This document shows positions 25,001 to 35,785 of a stretch of DNA of 64,000 bases, in pieces. Source of the stretch: Phellopilus nigrolimitatus (Eukaryota; Basidiomycota; Agaricomycetes; Hymenochaetales; Hymenochaetaceae); the NCBI GenBank assembly GCA_021029095.1, contig JAJOHG010000056.1, positions 1 to 64,000 of the forward strand. The letters are read 5' to 3'. How positions within the stretch are numbered: position 1 is the stretch's first letter; the number at the start of each line of letters is the position of its first letter. The position numbers were made by a program, and so were the translations under genes. The notes under the pieces were generated by a model. It saw only the letters and a program-made list of their open reading frames with translations, did not search any database and was not told where the DNA came from.

Positions 25001-26093
25001 TGGGGGATTTATACAATTCGAGGTCATGATATGTCTTCGCGGCTGAGTTTTGAGCTTGGGCAGTAGCTTAGAAGGAAAAACGGGAAGAAGAAATAAGTGT
25101 GAAAAAGACGAAGGTGGATTAAGGAAGAAAAGCAGTATACCATTAGAAGAAGTTGACATTTGAGAAGGAATACTGGAAAAGGATCCGAAGCTAGTCAGCA
25201 TCCGATCACGGCTTGGGGACCGAGTCTAGGATTCAATGTCAGCTATTCAGTATTACTGATTTAAAAAAAGCGAATGTACATACAGCGCGATCGAACTCTG
25301 CCAGAGTGCCTAGAGACAACGTTTTCTGCGCTCTTAACTGACGAGCAGAGGCATCCTCTTGGGGAGGTCTGACAAACATCGGTTTCGACTGGAGGGCCGA
25401 AGACGGCGGAGGCATCGAGGGCTCTCGGCGGAGGGGGTTGGCAATAGACGGCTGCGGGGTCAGCGATGTGCGCAACCTAAAGTGGGAAGACGGAAGCTGA
25501 ATGGAGCCATCACGTGGACCAAGGGAGAGGGAGTGGTTGGACGCCACGGGGGACGTGAGCGGGAGAGGAACGGCCGCTGGATCGTGGTAGATGGTGGCAT
25601 ACTGAGCCGGGGGGTCGATGGACATGGTGCGCGAGTGTGACAAAGGTGGGGCCCCATACATCGACACGATGGAACGACGACCATATACATTCTCGTCTGC
25701 TCTGGGGCGACGGGACAGTGAACCGCCGCGGCGGGCGGTGGGCTGAGTGGGCTGAAGACTGACGGGCGGGGGGTCGAGATAGCCAGCTGCGGGCGGAGCG
25801 TGGTGGACGCGCTCGGGGCTGTCTACGCGCATGCGCTTGACTTTGTGCGGGGATTGTACGGCGTCGTCCTCCTCATCGCCGTTGCCATCAGTCCCCTGGC
25901 ATGCGTCGCGCTCGTTCCTCCTGCGCTTTCCGAGGTCCTCGAAGTTCTCGTTGGCAGCGAACCAGGCGAGGGGGGCTGCGACGATGTTCCTGATGGTACC
26001 GAGGATGGAGCCGGAGCGGGACATGTGCTGTTTGTTTCGAGTGTAGGGTTTATTCCTCCGCGGGGAGATGGACTTGGGGGAAGGGGCGAACAT
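22055..26093 (-). CDS. Large FG-repeat nucleoporin, Nup1-like
   Basis: Exons 25284-26093, 25141-25225, 24312-25066 and 22055-24241 join in phase to give about 1278 aa. Near the N-terminus is the predicted amphipathic helix GSILGTIRNIVAAPLAWF, of the type that anchors yeast Nup1/Nup60 to the inner nuclear membrane. A basic, Pro/Ser-rich middle follows. After PVFDAPAGFSFATT the last exon is packed with FSFG, FGAP and FGFG units separated by low-complexity Ala/Pro/Ser spacers, and the chain ends in a basic KGLPRRG tail. FG repeats bind transport receptors in the central channel and basket. The start at 26093 is the first Met in the conserved-looking part; the frame stays open upstream to 26189, so a longer or spliced N-terminus is possible. 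Shares a 273-base divergent upstream region with YME2. Confidence 0.82.
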
Positions 26094-26366
26094 GGCCTTT
26101 GAGTATTTGTGGCCTCGAGGACGAGTGACGACGACCAGCCACAATCCTACAAGAGCAACAAGGCCAGAGCGTGAGTGAAAAACCTCCACGCGTAGTCGTC
26201 ACAGCAACGTCACAATCGGTCACTTTTGAGTCACATGGCGTCTAACACGCGCTCTGAGTCACTCTGACGTCGTGTCTACGGGGCGGTCCGACTTGGCCGA
26301 CTCGACGCGTTCGAACGCGCCGACGTCGACAGCGGCACAGCGCCGCCTTTCTCTTCAACTTACACG
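26094..26366. promoter_or_regulatory. Divergent promoter, nucleoporin / YME2
   Basis: The 273 bases between the nucleoporin ATG (minus) and the YME2 ATG (plus) must carry both promoters. GC-rich with repeated GAGTCAC-like motifs near 26215-26265 and no clear TATA box. Confidence 0.5.
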
Positions 26367-29300
26367 ATGCTCGCTGCAGTCAGAGTGTCAGCGCGCAGAC
26401 AGCCGCAGCTACACACCTTCTTTCGCACCGCTAATTGTCTTCGCCTCCGTCGCTCCGTCACCACAGCCAGCGCTGAACCTCCCTCGCCTGCCAGCGAGGC
26501 CCTTTTGTTCGTCGACTCCGTATTTCCTGTCCGCTTCGGCGCCTGGGAGTTCGTGCTTTATGTCATTTCTTCTTCTAGCGGGGACTTACGTTTTTCTTTC
26601 CGTCCTGCAGTGTACGGCACTACATTGGCCTCTTTCGCCAAGAGCACCTCCTCCAGTCTCTCGAGGACATCCTCGCTTCAGTAAAGGTCCATGGTTTTCA
26701 GGTCGTCTCTCTTGAGCCGCAAAACAAAGACGGAGGCGTATTCGTCAGGTTTAAGTACGACGCTTCCAGTCACGACGACGCGCTCCGTGACATCGTGAAG
26801 GAACTGAAAGCTGCGAGTGACGAGAATCAAGGGCTTCCGTCGTGGACCGCTCTAAAGCAAGCGTCCGGTGACATTTGGCTAGTTCAAGGGAAACCATGGC
26901 GCGAAGTGGGTGTTCTGATTTAATGCAACGCTTCTCGGTCAGGTCTGACAGAAATAATACAGGACCTCAATAGATTTGCATCGCCAATGCTCAAAGTCTC
27001 CTTTGAGGGCCCGGACATACGCGAAGAAAGCCTGTACGAAATATTTAGAGTGAGATCACTTGTTCTCTTGGCATATTCTCAACATTAATATACCCCAGCC
27101 ATTCGGACGAGTAATCGACCTCACGCCTCCCGCGCCTGGCCCCGCTGGCGCTCTGCGTTCATCCGTCGTGACCTTTCGCAAAGTCCGTGCCGCCGCGACT
27201 GCGCACAATTGCGTGCACGGCATCACTGTCCCAGTTGCGGGGGCATCCACCCGATTGCATACTATGTACGAACGGCCCCTCAAGGCTCACGCCGTGCGCG
27301 ATTGGATCACGGGTCACCCGAAGCTCGTCGTTCCCGTCTTGGTTTTCTTCCTAGGCACGATCACCTATACAGTAAGACTGATTTAAAGCCCTTCGTATTC
27401 GTTTCCCTCAAACTCTTCGCCAGATTTTCGACCCCATAAGGGCATTTGCCGTCGAAGGGAAGATGCTGGATTGGTTTGACTACCGGAGTCCGTCTCAATC
27501 TTTCGGTGGTATTTCTGCAATTCTGACTTCCTCTTACAAAATAACCAGAGTCAACTGTGTACCAGTGGATCAAGAAGAACACAGTGGAGAGGCTTTCCAT
27601 CGCATTGACTTCTGGTCAGGACCAGGCTGGCGCGTCGATCAATGCAAACGTCTGGAAAGAGAGACAGGACGCCGAAACAGAAGTCAAGGCATACCTCAGT
27701 GATTTCCCCAGTGCGTTACTCGCGAATATCTATTCAGAAAAATTCACTGACAAACACTCGCCCCAGATACGGTGACATTCGTTCACGGCCCGCAGGGCAG
27801 CGGGAAGTCGCGCATGCTATTCTCCCTTCTGGAAGACAACGAGAGGTGAAAGTCGTATTATTAACAGAAATTAAACCCACGTTCTGACTTTCTTCGGTAG
27901 ACCAGTGCTGACGATCGACTGCGCTGAGTTGTACAAAGCGAACTCCGATCCTGCCTTGCTCACGTCCCTAGCTCGCCAAACCGGCTACTGGCCCGTGTTT
28001 CCGTTTATCAACTCCCTAAACAACCTCATCGACATTGCAAGCGTCGGCCTCATCGGTCAGAAAGGTACGACACTTAGTCCTACGAGTGAGAAATCATAAC
28101 GTTTCATTCGCGAAAATCAGCCGGTCTGAGCGCGTCGCTCGACACCCAGGTGCAGCAGATGCTCGAGGTCGTCGGCACGGGCCTCAAACACGCCAGTGCG
28201 CATGAGCTGCAGCGCGTGGAGCATGCACGCAGCTCCGCGGACGCGGCCGAGGAGCGCCGCACCGAGGAGGCGCGCCGGCGCGCGGCTCTGAACCTCGGCA
28301 CGTGGCACGACCCACGCCTCGACTGCGTCGCAGGCAGTGGCGTGATATGTGAGCTTGGCATCGGGGACGAGCTGATGCGGCCCGAGGACCATGAGCGCGG
28401 AGGCGTGTACGCGAGCGCGGGCGGAGAACTTGGCGAGAAGAACAGCGCAGACGAGGGTGGGTCCGAGAAGCAGAAGACGCCGTCCGAAGTGCATACGCTG
28501 CGCGCGCTCCCGATCGTGGTCATCAAGAACTTCGCGACGAAGCGCGGGCAGGACGAGGTGCTCGGCGTGCTGGCGAAGTGGGCCGCGGCGCTTGTCACCA
28601 ACCAGGTCGCGCACGTCATTGTCGTCAGCGATAATCGCGAGAACGCGAAGGTACTGGCTCAGGGTGAGGCTTCCGTTTACTCAAAATATTTTTCTGTGTC
28701 CGAGCGCGATTGTTTCGCCTTGCAGCGCTGCCTTCTAAGCCCCTCCACGCTGTCGCCCTCTCCGACGCCGACTCCGCGAGTGCACTGTCTTTCGTCGTGC
28801 AGAAGCTCCGAGAGACAGGGGGTGACGATGGCCTGACGCCGGAGCAACGCCAGTCCGTCGAGCGGCTCGGCGGGCGTGCGAGCGACCTTGAGACGGTATG
28901 CTCTTGTTCTTGTTTGATTATTTTAGTCCTAAACATTGATTTGACTCTTCTGTTATTTTTCCCGTTAGCTTGTGCACAAAGTGCGCAGCGGCCAACGCGT
29001 AGAGGATGCTGTGGAGGACATCATTAGCCGAGGCGTGAACGAGCTGCGGAAGAACGCATTCGGCGAGGACGTGGAGGACGCGAAGAGCCTGGCCTGGACC
29101 AGAGAGCAGGTGTGGGCTGTGCTGAAGCAGCTTGCAGGCGCGGAGGAGGTGTGCACCGTTCCTCTTTTCTTTGACACACTCTCCTTCTTCCTCAAAGAGA
29201 ATGTGCGCTGACTGAACGACATTTTATAATTACAGATCTCATATCACGACGTCCTGCTCGAGTTCCCCTTCAAGGGCGATGAAGCGGCACTGCGGAGCAT

Positions 29301-29824
29301 GGAGCATGCAGAGCTCATCACCATCGGGACTCACAACGGCCAGTTTATCTCCTCGCATAGCGCTCAACTCTGAAGTCTAATTTATACCTTTCCCGGTTTC
29401 TTTAGGCCGTCCCTCCGTAATCAAACCCGGCAGGCCCGTATACCGCTACGTCTTCGAGCGGCTCGTCGCTGGTGCGTCACCCATATTCCCTACATTTTTA
29501 CTGTCGACATCTGAATGTCCCTTCCTCCCACGCATCGAAACAGACGCCGTGTTCCGCACGACACAAGAAATCGCATCGAACACGAAGCGCATCGCAGGCG
29601 CAGAGGCGACCGTGCGCGCGTGCGAGGATGAGCTCCGCACACTGTCCGAGATACAGGGCGCCGTCGCCGCCGCACGCGCGGGGTCCGCGTGGTGGGGAAA
29701 GAAAAATGCCGCGGCGGTGCGCGCAGCGTACGTGCTGAAGAAGATGCAAGTTGCCGAGAGCTCGCTAGAGAAGCTTGAGGCGACGAACGCGGAGCTGAAG
29801 AAGGTCCTCTCGAAAAGCCGGTAG
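26367..29824 (+). CDS. YME2: Mitochondrial escape protein 2 (inner-membrane nucleoid protein)
   Basis: Fourteen exons: 26367-26548, 26611-26905, 26963-27049, 27099-27371, 27424-27487, 27549-27710, 27767-27845, 27901-28064, 28121-28663, 28726-28895, 28969-29148, 29236-29338, 29406-29471, 29544-29824 (882 aa). The Arg-rich N-terminus is a mitochondrial presequence. An RRM-like domain (about residues 160-250, LKVSFEGPDIREESLYEIF then FGRVIDL) is followed by one membrane helix (LVVPVLVFFLGTITYTI) and an AAA-type ATPase region with Walker A GPQGSGKS near residue 360. The C-terminus is a coiled coil. This order is that of yeast Yme2, which influences mtDNA maintenance and nucleoid structure. The intron at 29339-29405 needs a GC donor (GCCAGT), because no GT donor keeps the frame. 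Confidence 0.93.
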
Positions 29825-30449
29825 GATGTACGAGGAGGACGTGAAGCTTGTGTGCGTTGTATCATTATCCGGAACCCCGTCTTACACTCGAATCAAGTCT
29901 AAACTTTGTAGCAACATATAACAATCTCCCTTATTTGTTCGATTCTAGCTGCGTCTGATCTGATATTTACGAGAAGACGAGTCACATTACTGAAACCACA
30001 CCACTACAAGCAAATAACACAATGCTACGCCGCGCATACTGCATGCAGTGCCTTGACACAGGCACAATATACAATCAACCAAAACCAAAAACCCATAAGC
30101 CACCGCATGAGAAATCCAACGCCAGTCTGTGCTTCGAAACTCCGTCCTAAACACCTTCCTCAAACGCCGCGCTTTGAGAAAGAAAGTCAACACTAAACTA
30201 TAATTAAATATAAATATACTCACTAACACCCTTTTACTCGCTTCGGCCGCCTACAGCCACTACGGTAAAATCGAATCGCGTTCACTGGCTATAGAACGGT
30301 AAGTGATCGATCCAAGAGCAAATTAAGTGATACTCACTCCCACCCGTCCAACTTGCATCTCACCAGGCAGAGGTGCCATCGAATGAACATGCGCGTCGCA
30401 AGAGGAACTGAACGATGATAAGTTTCACTCAATAACCTTTACACTGAGA
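29825..30449. other. Intergenic region 3' of YME2
   Basis: About 600 bases of 3' flank. C/A-rich runs with CACTCCCACC-like repeats near 30340 and 30460. The minus-strand frame at 29987-30229 is hydrophobic but has no recognisable domain or start context. Confidence 0.45.
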
Positions 30450-30503
30450 AAAACTCACTGCCACCCACCCACCCCTTCAGAAATCTGCGAAAGAAAGGGC
30501 GAC

Positions 30504-30542
30504 GCTGCCAAGGAGAACCGACAGTCGGTTTTCCTTAGCAGC
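30504..30542 (-). repeat. Short stem-loop of element copy B
   Basis: Arms 30504-30520 and 30526-30542 are 17 bases each with two mismatches around a 5-base loop. Matches the stem-loop at 12469-12512. Confidence 0.7.
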
Positions 30543-30570
30543 TTCGTCCGGGTGGTCAGTAAAAGGATGT

Positions 30571-30686
30571 GGTTGACATAACATAGCTACAATATAATAC
30601 CGGGCCTCATGCGGCACTACGTAGCCTCGCAGCTACGTAGTGCCGCATGAGGTCCGTGATTGTATTGTAGTTATGTTATATCAACC
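30571..30686 (-). repeat. Long, nearly perfect stem-loop of element copy B
   Basis: Arms 30571-30625 and 30632-30686, 55 bases each, match at 49 positions around a 6-base loop. The 25 loop-proximal pairs carry one mismatch or fewer. The outer ends are GGTTGA and TCAACC. Confidence 0.85.
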
Positions 30687-30784
30687 GCACAATAAGCTAC
30701 AGACTTGAGTAATACTAGCACATTAAAACAGAGCCGTCCGGGTCGCAGAAAGTAGAGTCACCAGCACAGGTATGTAAGAGAAAT

Positions 30785-31045
30785 CGCGTGAGTGTCGATA
30801 TATCGATGTCGTCAGTGATCTTCAGAAGAACAGCCAGAAGAAGACAGCCGGAGAAAAAATCGCGTGAGTGTCGACATATCGATGTTGTCAGTGGTTTCAA
30901 GAAAGATGTCAGCAGAAGAAGATCATTAAAAAATCGCGTGAGTGTCGACATATCGATATTGTCAGTGGTATTCAGAAAGATGTCAGCAGAAGAAGATCAT
31001 TGGAGAAATCGCGTGAGTGTCGACATATCGATGTTGTCAGTGGAT
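30785..31045 (-). repeat. Tandem array, four units of 74-76 bp
   Basis: Units begin at 30785, 30861, 30935 and 31010, each opening with CGCGTGAGTGTCGA, then CATATCGAT and TGTCAGTG. The spacer between cores is also conserved in the two middle units (AGAAAGATGTCAGCAGAAG). The last unit is partial. Copy A has only one or two degenerate units. Confidence 0.85.
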
Positions 31046-31530
31046 GACTCGTCGCCTGGGGGGGTACACCGACCGTCAGCCAGGACAAAGGAAATATTGA
31101 AAAGCACTCACCCAGTCAAGTCGCCAGTGGTACCGCGACCGCATCCGCACCTTCGATACCGGGCTGACACATGTACCCTCCTCCTCAGGTCCCAGTTGAA
31201 AAGCAAGTGGGCCGTGCCGGGTTCGGGTGGCATAGTGCCAGAGCGGCGGCGAACGGGCGGAGTGGTCGCCTTAGCCCAAGGGTCGCCTAGGTCACCCGTA
31301 GATGTCGCGAGTGGCTGCTGCCGTCGGTGCCACTCACAGTTGTTGCGAGTGGGAGTTGCCCTTGGTGCCACTCGAAGATGTTGTGAGTAGCTGTCGCCAG
31401 TACTAGTAGCACACGGCCCCAGACGGGAGTCGCTAGAGATGATGGGGGAAGGATGTCAAGTTGTAGAAAGAGGCTGGCGAGGAGGTGCACAGTTTATATA
31501 CATGCGGGAGGGGGAGGCTGACAGAGTTAC

Positions 31531-33574
31531 GACATCGAATATCGGGCCCGGGGGATGATATCATTGACGGGGACGCCGGGGATCGAGAAGGACCCACTAG
31601 TGTCCCTTGACAGATCCGAAAGACCTAGACTTCGGGCCTCACGACAGGGTCCTCCTTCCGCCTGAGAACCGGGTGGCTGTAGACTCGAGTGGCATGAGAA
31701 TCCGCCAGGCTGGATTTTGGACAGGCTTCAATGATTCGAAAGTTCTGAAGTCTTCTGTTCGTCGTAGCTGTCAGCATTTGGTAGGTTGTAGCTGAGTTTA
31801 TTAGGTTTTAAAAGCTTTGCTTTCAGGAGTAAAAACATTTGTATAGAGTGGCAGCATCGGAGTGTCAAATGGCACGTAAGCGTACCGTAAGTGTGATCGG
31901 ATCAACCTGCCAAAGACCTTTTTTTAGCAGACGCGTCAGTCACGTGCCAAAAATCACTTTAGGACCTGATCTCGAAAGACCTCGGAGATACGAGACGCAA
32001 GACAACTTTCATGTTTAAGATTAAATAGCATCCTTACGCAGTTGTTGATATCGTCGTCTAACAGTTTCTGGAGAAACCGTCTTCATTAAAAAAAGTAATT
32101 TTACTTGAAATGTTTTACTTGACTTGTGCAAGGTGCTGCAAAGTGATTTAACCGCGTAAGTATCCAAGGAGCTATAGAACGCGGCAAAACCCGATTTGTC
32201 AGCATCACGTACGCCTTACTAATCCGGAACCTGAGCGGTCAATTTGAACCTGAAGAAAGCAAAAGGCTCGCGAGTTGGCTTAGGAAGAAAGTAACGCGTC
32301 TTGGAGAAGCTCTACCCGATAGCGTATGACTTTTTGTAAAATGTGCTAAAATTATTCAGCCCTTTGGCTTACTGAGCAATGACTATACAAGCATCAGTCA
32401 TATCACTATCGCTCATCATTGGATAATACTATGATTATACTGTACATGTAGTTCCGATGCTTCCTTCATCACAGATGCGTACAATGGCAAAACACGTATC
32501 GGTTCGTCGAACAGATTACCTTTCCCAGTTTCGCCAAATACTGTTTTCTATCGAGCGAAACGTACCGTACCTCTATAGGCAAGACGGCCTATCTGCCGTA
32601 GACCTACAGGAAAACGAAGAACAGCTTGTAATGGCCAATGGTCTTTGGTCGGATGTCGTAGACAGACTGATTGCGCGAGATGATTCCTTACAAACAGTAA
32701 CCACCAGGGTCGGTTCTGAATTCGACATACACCGAAGCTCCAATACAAATGTGAGCTGTCGTCACGAAGTAAACATACTCCCTGGATTCCCTGAGGTAGC
32801 ATGGATTGTTGCTGACACGAATGATCGGCATTCACAATGTGGCTTGGAAGTATCCGAGTGCATTGCCTGAATCATTATATTATTCATTTGATAGCTTGAG
32901 ACACGCTTTTGCAAATATACTCACTTAGTTTGCAAATATACCCACTTATCACACTACTGCTGGGAGGTCGGAGTCAAGAGTTGCGAGTTGCAACTTGCGA
33001 TCTGCAACTTACGTCATTATCGCTTCTAACTTTCGACTTCGGCTTCGGAGTTCGACTTCGGAGTTTGAACTTCAAGTTACAAGTGGGTCAGAAAAGTCTT
33101 CGCCCTAAAAAAGGAAGTAGTTCCCGTCTGCCTTTTTCGCATAACAACAGCGTGTGTCCCTGTGCATAATCTTTGCTTTAGATTAGAAGCATTCAGTAAT
33201 ATTTGTTAATTTTTTTTCTAATCCAGTTACAGCCATACCCGGGTGATCGGAGCACGGTCGAACACGACATCCTCATTGCACTTTCAGTCTCCAGTCTTTC
33301 AAGAAAAATATTTCCCAAATGTCGTTGTCAGCATGGAAATTATCACCTACTTCTATGCCGCACTTTCTATGTCTTCACTGATCTTTCAGAGGGGCATGAG
33401 TACATGTATCACTGAAGTCTTTCGCACCTCGGGCTTATCAATAGTGATTTCTACCGCGTTCTAGCAAAGATTAGTAAACGATCGTCACCGCGAGCACAGA
33501 GATCGACGCATGTGGCAGTACTCGTAAAATCTAGCTTAGTCGGATAATATGCTTACCCATCGCAAGGGAAAAGG
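31531..33574. other. Gene-poor region upstream of the old yellow enzyme gene
   Basis: About 2 kb without a supported gene. A 137-codon plus-strand frame at 32457-32870 contains protein-like sequence (RHEVNILPGFPEVAW), but no family was recognised and no splice or promoter context supports it. A 21-bp direct repeat lies at 32908-32928 and 32929-32949 (T-G-C-A-A-A-T-A-T-A-C core). Around 32975-33065 there are short self-similar GACTTCGG and TTGCAACTTG repeats. Confidence 0.45.
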
Positions 33575-33580
33575 TATAAA
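33575..33580 (+). promoter_or_regulatory. TATA box of the old yellow enzyme gene
   Basis: TATAAA 53 bases upstream of the ATG at 33628. Confidence 0.55.
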
Positions 33581-33627
33581 ATCAGTCAGCGCCTCGGGCT
33601 GAGTGAACATTTTCCACACCCACCAAC

Positions 33628-35071
33628 ATGCCTTCGGTCGCCAACAAACCTGCTCCGAGCGTGCCCTATTTCACCCCCGCGCAGGTGCCGCCATCTGGCA
33701 CCGCTCTCAGCCCCCAGCCCGATGGGAAGCCCATCCCTCGCGTCTTCCAGCCGATCAAGATTCGCGGTGTCGAGTTCCACAACCGCATCTTCGTGAGTGC
33801 ACGCACTAGTTTAGAATGCAATGGCAGGGCATTGATAGATGGTTTGTATCTAGGTTTCTCCAATGTGCCAGTATTCCGCTGAGGAGGGACGCATGACACC
33901 CTGGCATATGGCTCACCGTAAGTACTCGCCGAAGAATAATCAAACAAACAGTGCTGATTTGTTTCCAGTCGGCGGTATATTCACACGCGGACCGGGATTG
34001 ACCATCATCGAGGCGGCTGCAGTCGTTCCAGAAGGGCGCATTACTCCTGAAGATGCGGGTCTTTGGTCCGACGACCAGATTCCACCGATGCGTGAGATCG
34101 TCGAATTCGCACACTCACAAGGTGTCAAGATTGGCATCCAGCTTGCGCACGCAGGCCGCAAAGCCTCGACCGTTGCACCGTGGCTTGATTTCGGCGCGAC
34201 TGCTGCGGCCGAGCACGGGGGCTGGCCGGACGACGTCTGGGCGCCCTCTGCTGTTCCGTACAATGAGAGCTTCCCGCAACCGAAGGAGCTTACGCGTGAA
34301 GGCATCAAGCGCGTAGTGCGCGAGTTCGCAGAGGCATCAAGGCGAGCGCTTAAGGCCGGCCTGGACGTTATTGAGATCCACAATGCGCATGGGTATCTGT
34401 TGCACTCGTTCCTGAGTCCGGTGAGCAATAAGCGTACGGATGAATATGGCGGTTCGTTCGAGAACCGTATACGGCTAACGCTCGAGGTCGTCGACGCGAT
34501 CCGCTCGATCATCCCTAATGATATGCCTCTCTTCCTCCGGTGAGTAGCATCTATGATCAAAGGACGTTACATGTACTGAATTATTGCTTCTAGCATCTCC
34601 GCGACGGATTGGCTCGAGGAATCACTCCCGAACGAGCCTTCTTGGACGCTCGCCGATACCATCAAGCTTTCCGGTGTCCTCGCCGCGCATGGCGTCGACC
34701 TTCTCGACGTCTCCTCCGCGGGGTTACACCCCTCTCAGCGCATCATAGCCGGCACCGCTGCAAACTTCGCCTACCAGGCACAATTTGCCGAGACCATCAG
34801 AAAGGAGCACGGAGTTGACACGCCCACGAAGCTCCTTGTGGGCGCGGTCGGTGAGCTCAACACAGGGCCGATCGTGGAAGAGGTACTACAGCGTGGCATG
34901 GCGGATGTCACACTCGTCGGCAGGCAGTTCCAGAAGGATCCTGCGAGCGTGCTAACGTTTGCGGAACAGCTCGGCGTGCGCATCAAGGTTGCTCACCAGA
35001 TCGGGTGGGGTCTGGGCCTGGGGACGAGCGGACGCGGAAGGCGTAGGGTGTTGGAGGGAAAGGACGAGTAG
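33628..35071 (+). CDS. Class III old yellow enzyme (NADPH:flavin ene-reductase, YqjM-like)
   Basis: Exons 33628-33792, 33854-33917, 33969-34539 and 34594-35071 give 425 aa. The fold is a TIM barrel binding FMN. Diagnostic motifs are present in order: VSPMCQYS (with the class III cysteine that tunes FMN), QLAHAGRKAS, EIHNAHGYLLHSFLSP with the substrate-binding histidine, SNKRTDEYGGSFENR, and the FMN phosphate loop region DVTLVGRQF. Such enzymes reduce the C=C bond of alpha,beta-unsaturated carbonyls using NADPH; the natural substrate is unknown. There is no signal peptide, so a cytosolic location is expected. A decayed copy of the last exon lies 0.7 kb downstream. Confidence 0.93.
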
Positions 35072-35785
35072 AAATTTAACTATAGAAGAAGAAGAAACTC
35101 AGCTTTGTTGTTTTTAGACATTAGAATTGTAGAGGAATACTCCCAGTAACTAGCTCATCCGTTATGGCATTTGTATAGAACTTTTTCGAACTCCGTCGGA
35201 AGCGGTGATGATGTAAGTTTCAGATCGTTGCAGCTCTGACTCCGACCTTCCCAATATTGTGGTGAGTGTATATATTTGCAAAATCGTGAATCAAGTCATC
35301 GAATGAATAATACATGTAGGGAATGCACTCGGATACTTCCGAGCCACATTGCCTGCAATACAAATGCCGATCCTTCGTGTCGTCAACAATCCATGGAGCT
35401 CAGCATTCGGAAAGCGGATCTCACCGAGATGGGTGGCAAGAATGAGCAATCATACGACAACCTTAAGAACATGTTATATACGGACTCCGCAGTTGCTGGT
35501 GAGACTGCAAGGTATCGCATGGGTCTCATCATGCTTGCTACTGTAGACGGGAGATGTGCAGATGAGGTGCTAGCGTATGCAAGAGAAACACGGCACGAAT
35601 ATTGTTGCGGACGAACACGAGGACCCGATGGCTCGCCTTGGCGCTCTCTGGGTCAGAGTCTTATTGACGTTGATGAGCACAACATGAAAATCGGTCTGCA
35701 GAGTCGCGCTGGTAGTCGCAACATAAAACCCATTGTCAGTAGGGTCTTTTTATGTCAATTCTGGTACTAGTATCCGCTCGCGCAC
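35072..35785. other. Spacer between the old yellow enzyme gene and its partial copy
   Basis: Contains a plus-strand frame (35276-35770) with sequence such as LKNMLYTDSAVAGETARYRMGL. The codons just after about 35580 read more convincingly in the other frame (EKHGTNIVADEHEDPMARLG), which suggests a broken gene fragment. The family was not recognised. Confidence 0.3.

Larger units (their letters stand above)
30450..31530 (-). repeat. Interspersed structured element, copy B
   Basis: Minus-strand homologue of copy A (about 11600-12570). Reading from high to low coordinates: a TATA-like GTATATAAAC (about 31492-31503); TACTGGCGACAGC near 31393-31405; CCTTGGGCTAAGGCGACC; GGCACGGCCCACTTGC; a GGGTGAG junction; a four-unit tandem array at 30785-31045; TTACTCAAGTCTG; a long stem-loop (30571-30686); a short stem-loop (30504-30542); and ATTTCTGAAG followed by GGGTGGCAGT. 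Gene-free apart from short shadow frames. It sits immediately downstream of YME2. Boundaries are approximate because homology fades at both ends. Confidence 0.72.

Noticed and set aside
28150..28836. Separate gene within YME2
   Set aside because: The long frame is simply the largest YME2 exon (28121-28663) read through its donor site.
30785..31045. CRISPR-like appearance of the 34-bp cores with about 41-bp spacers
   Set aside because: The spacers are themselves similar to each other, the setting is a fungal nuclear genome, and no cas genes exist; it is a tandem repeat.
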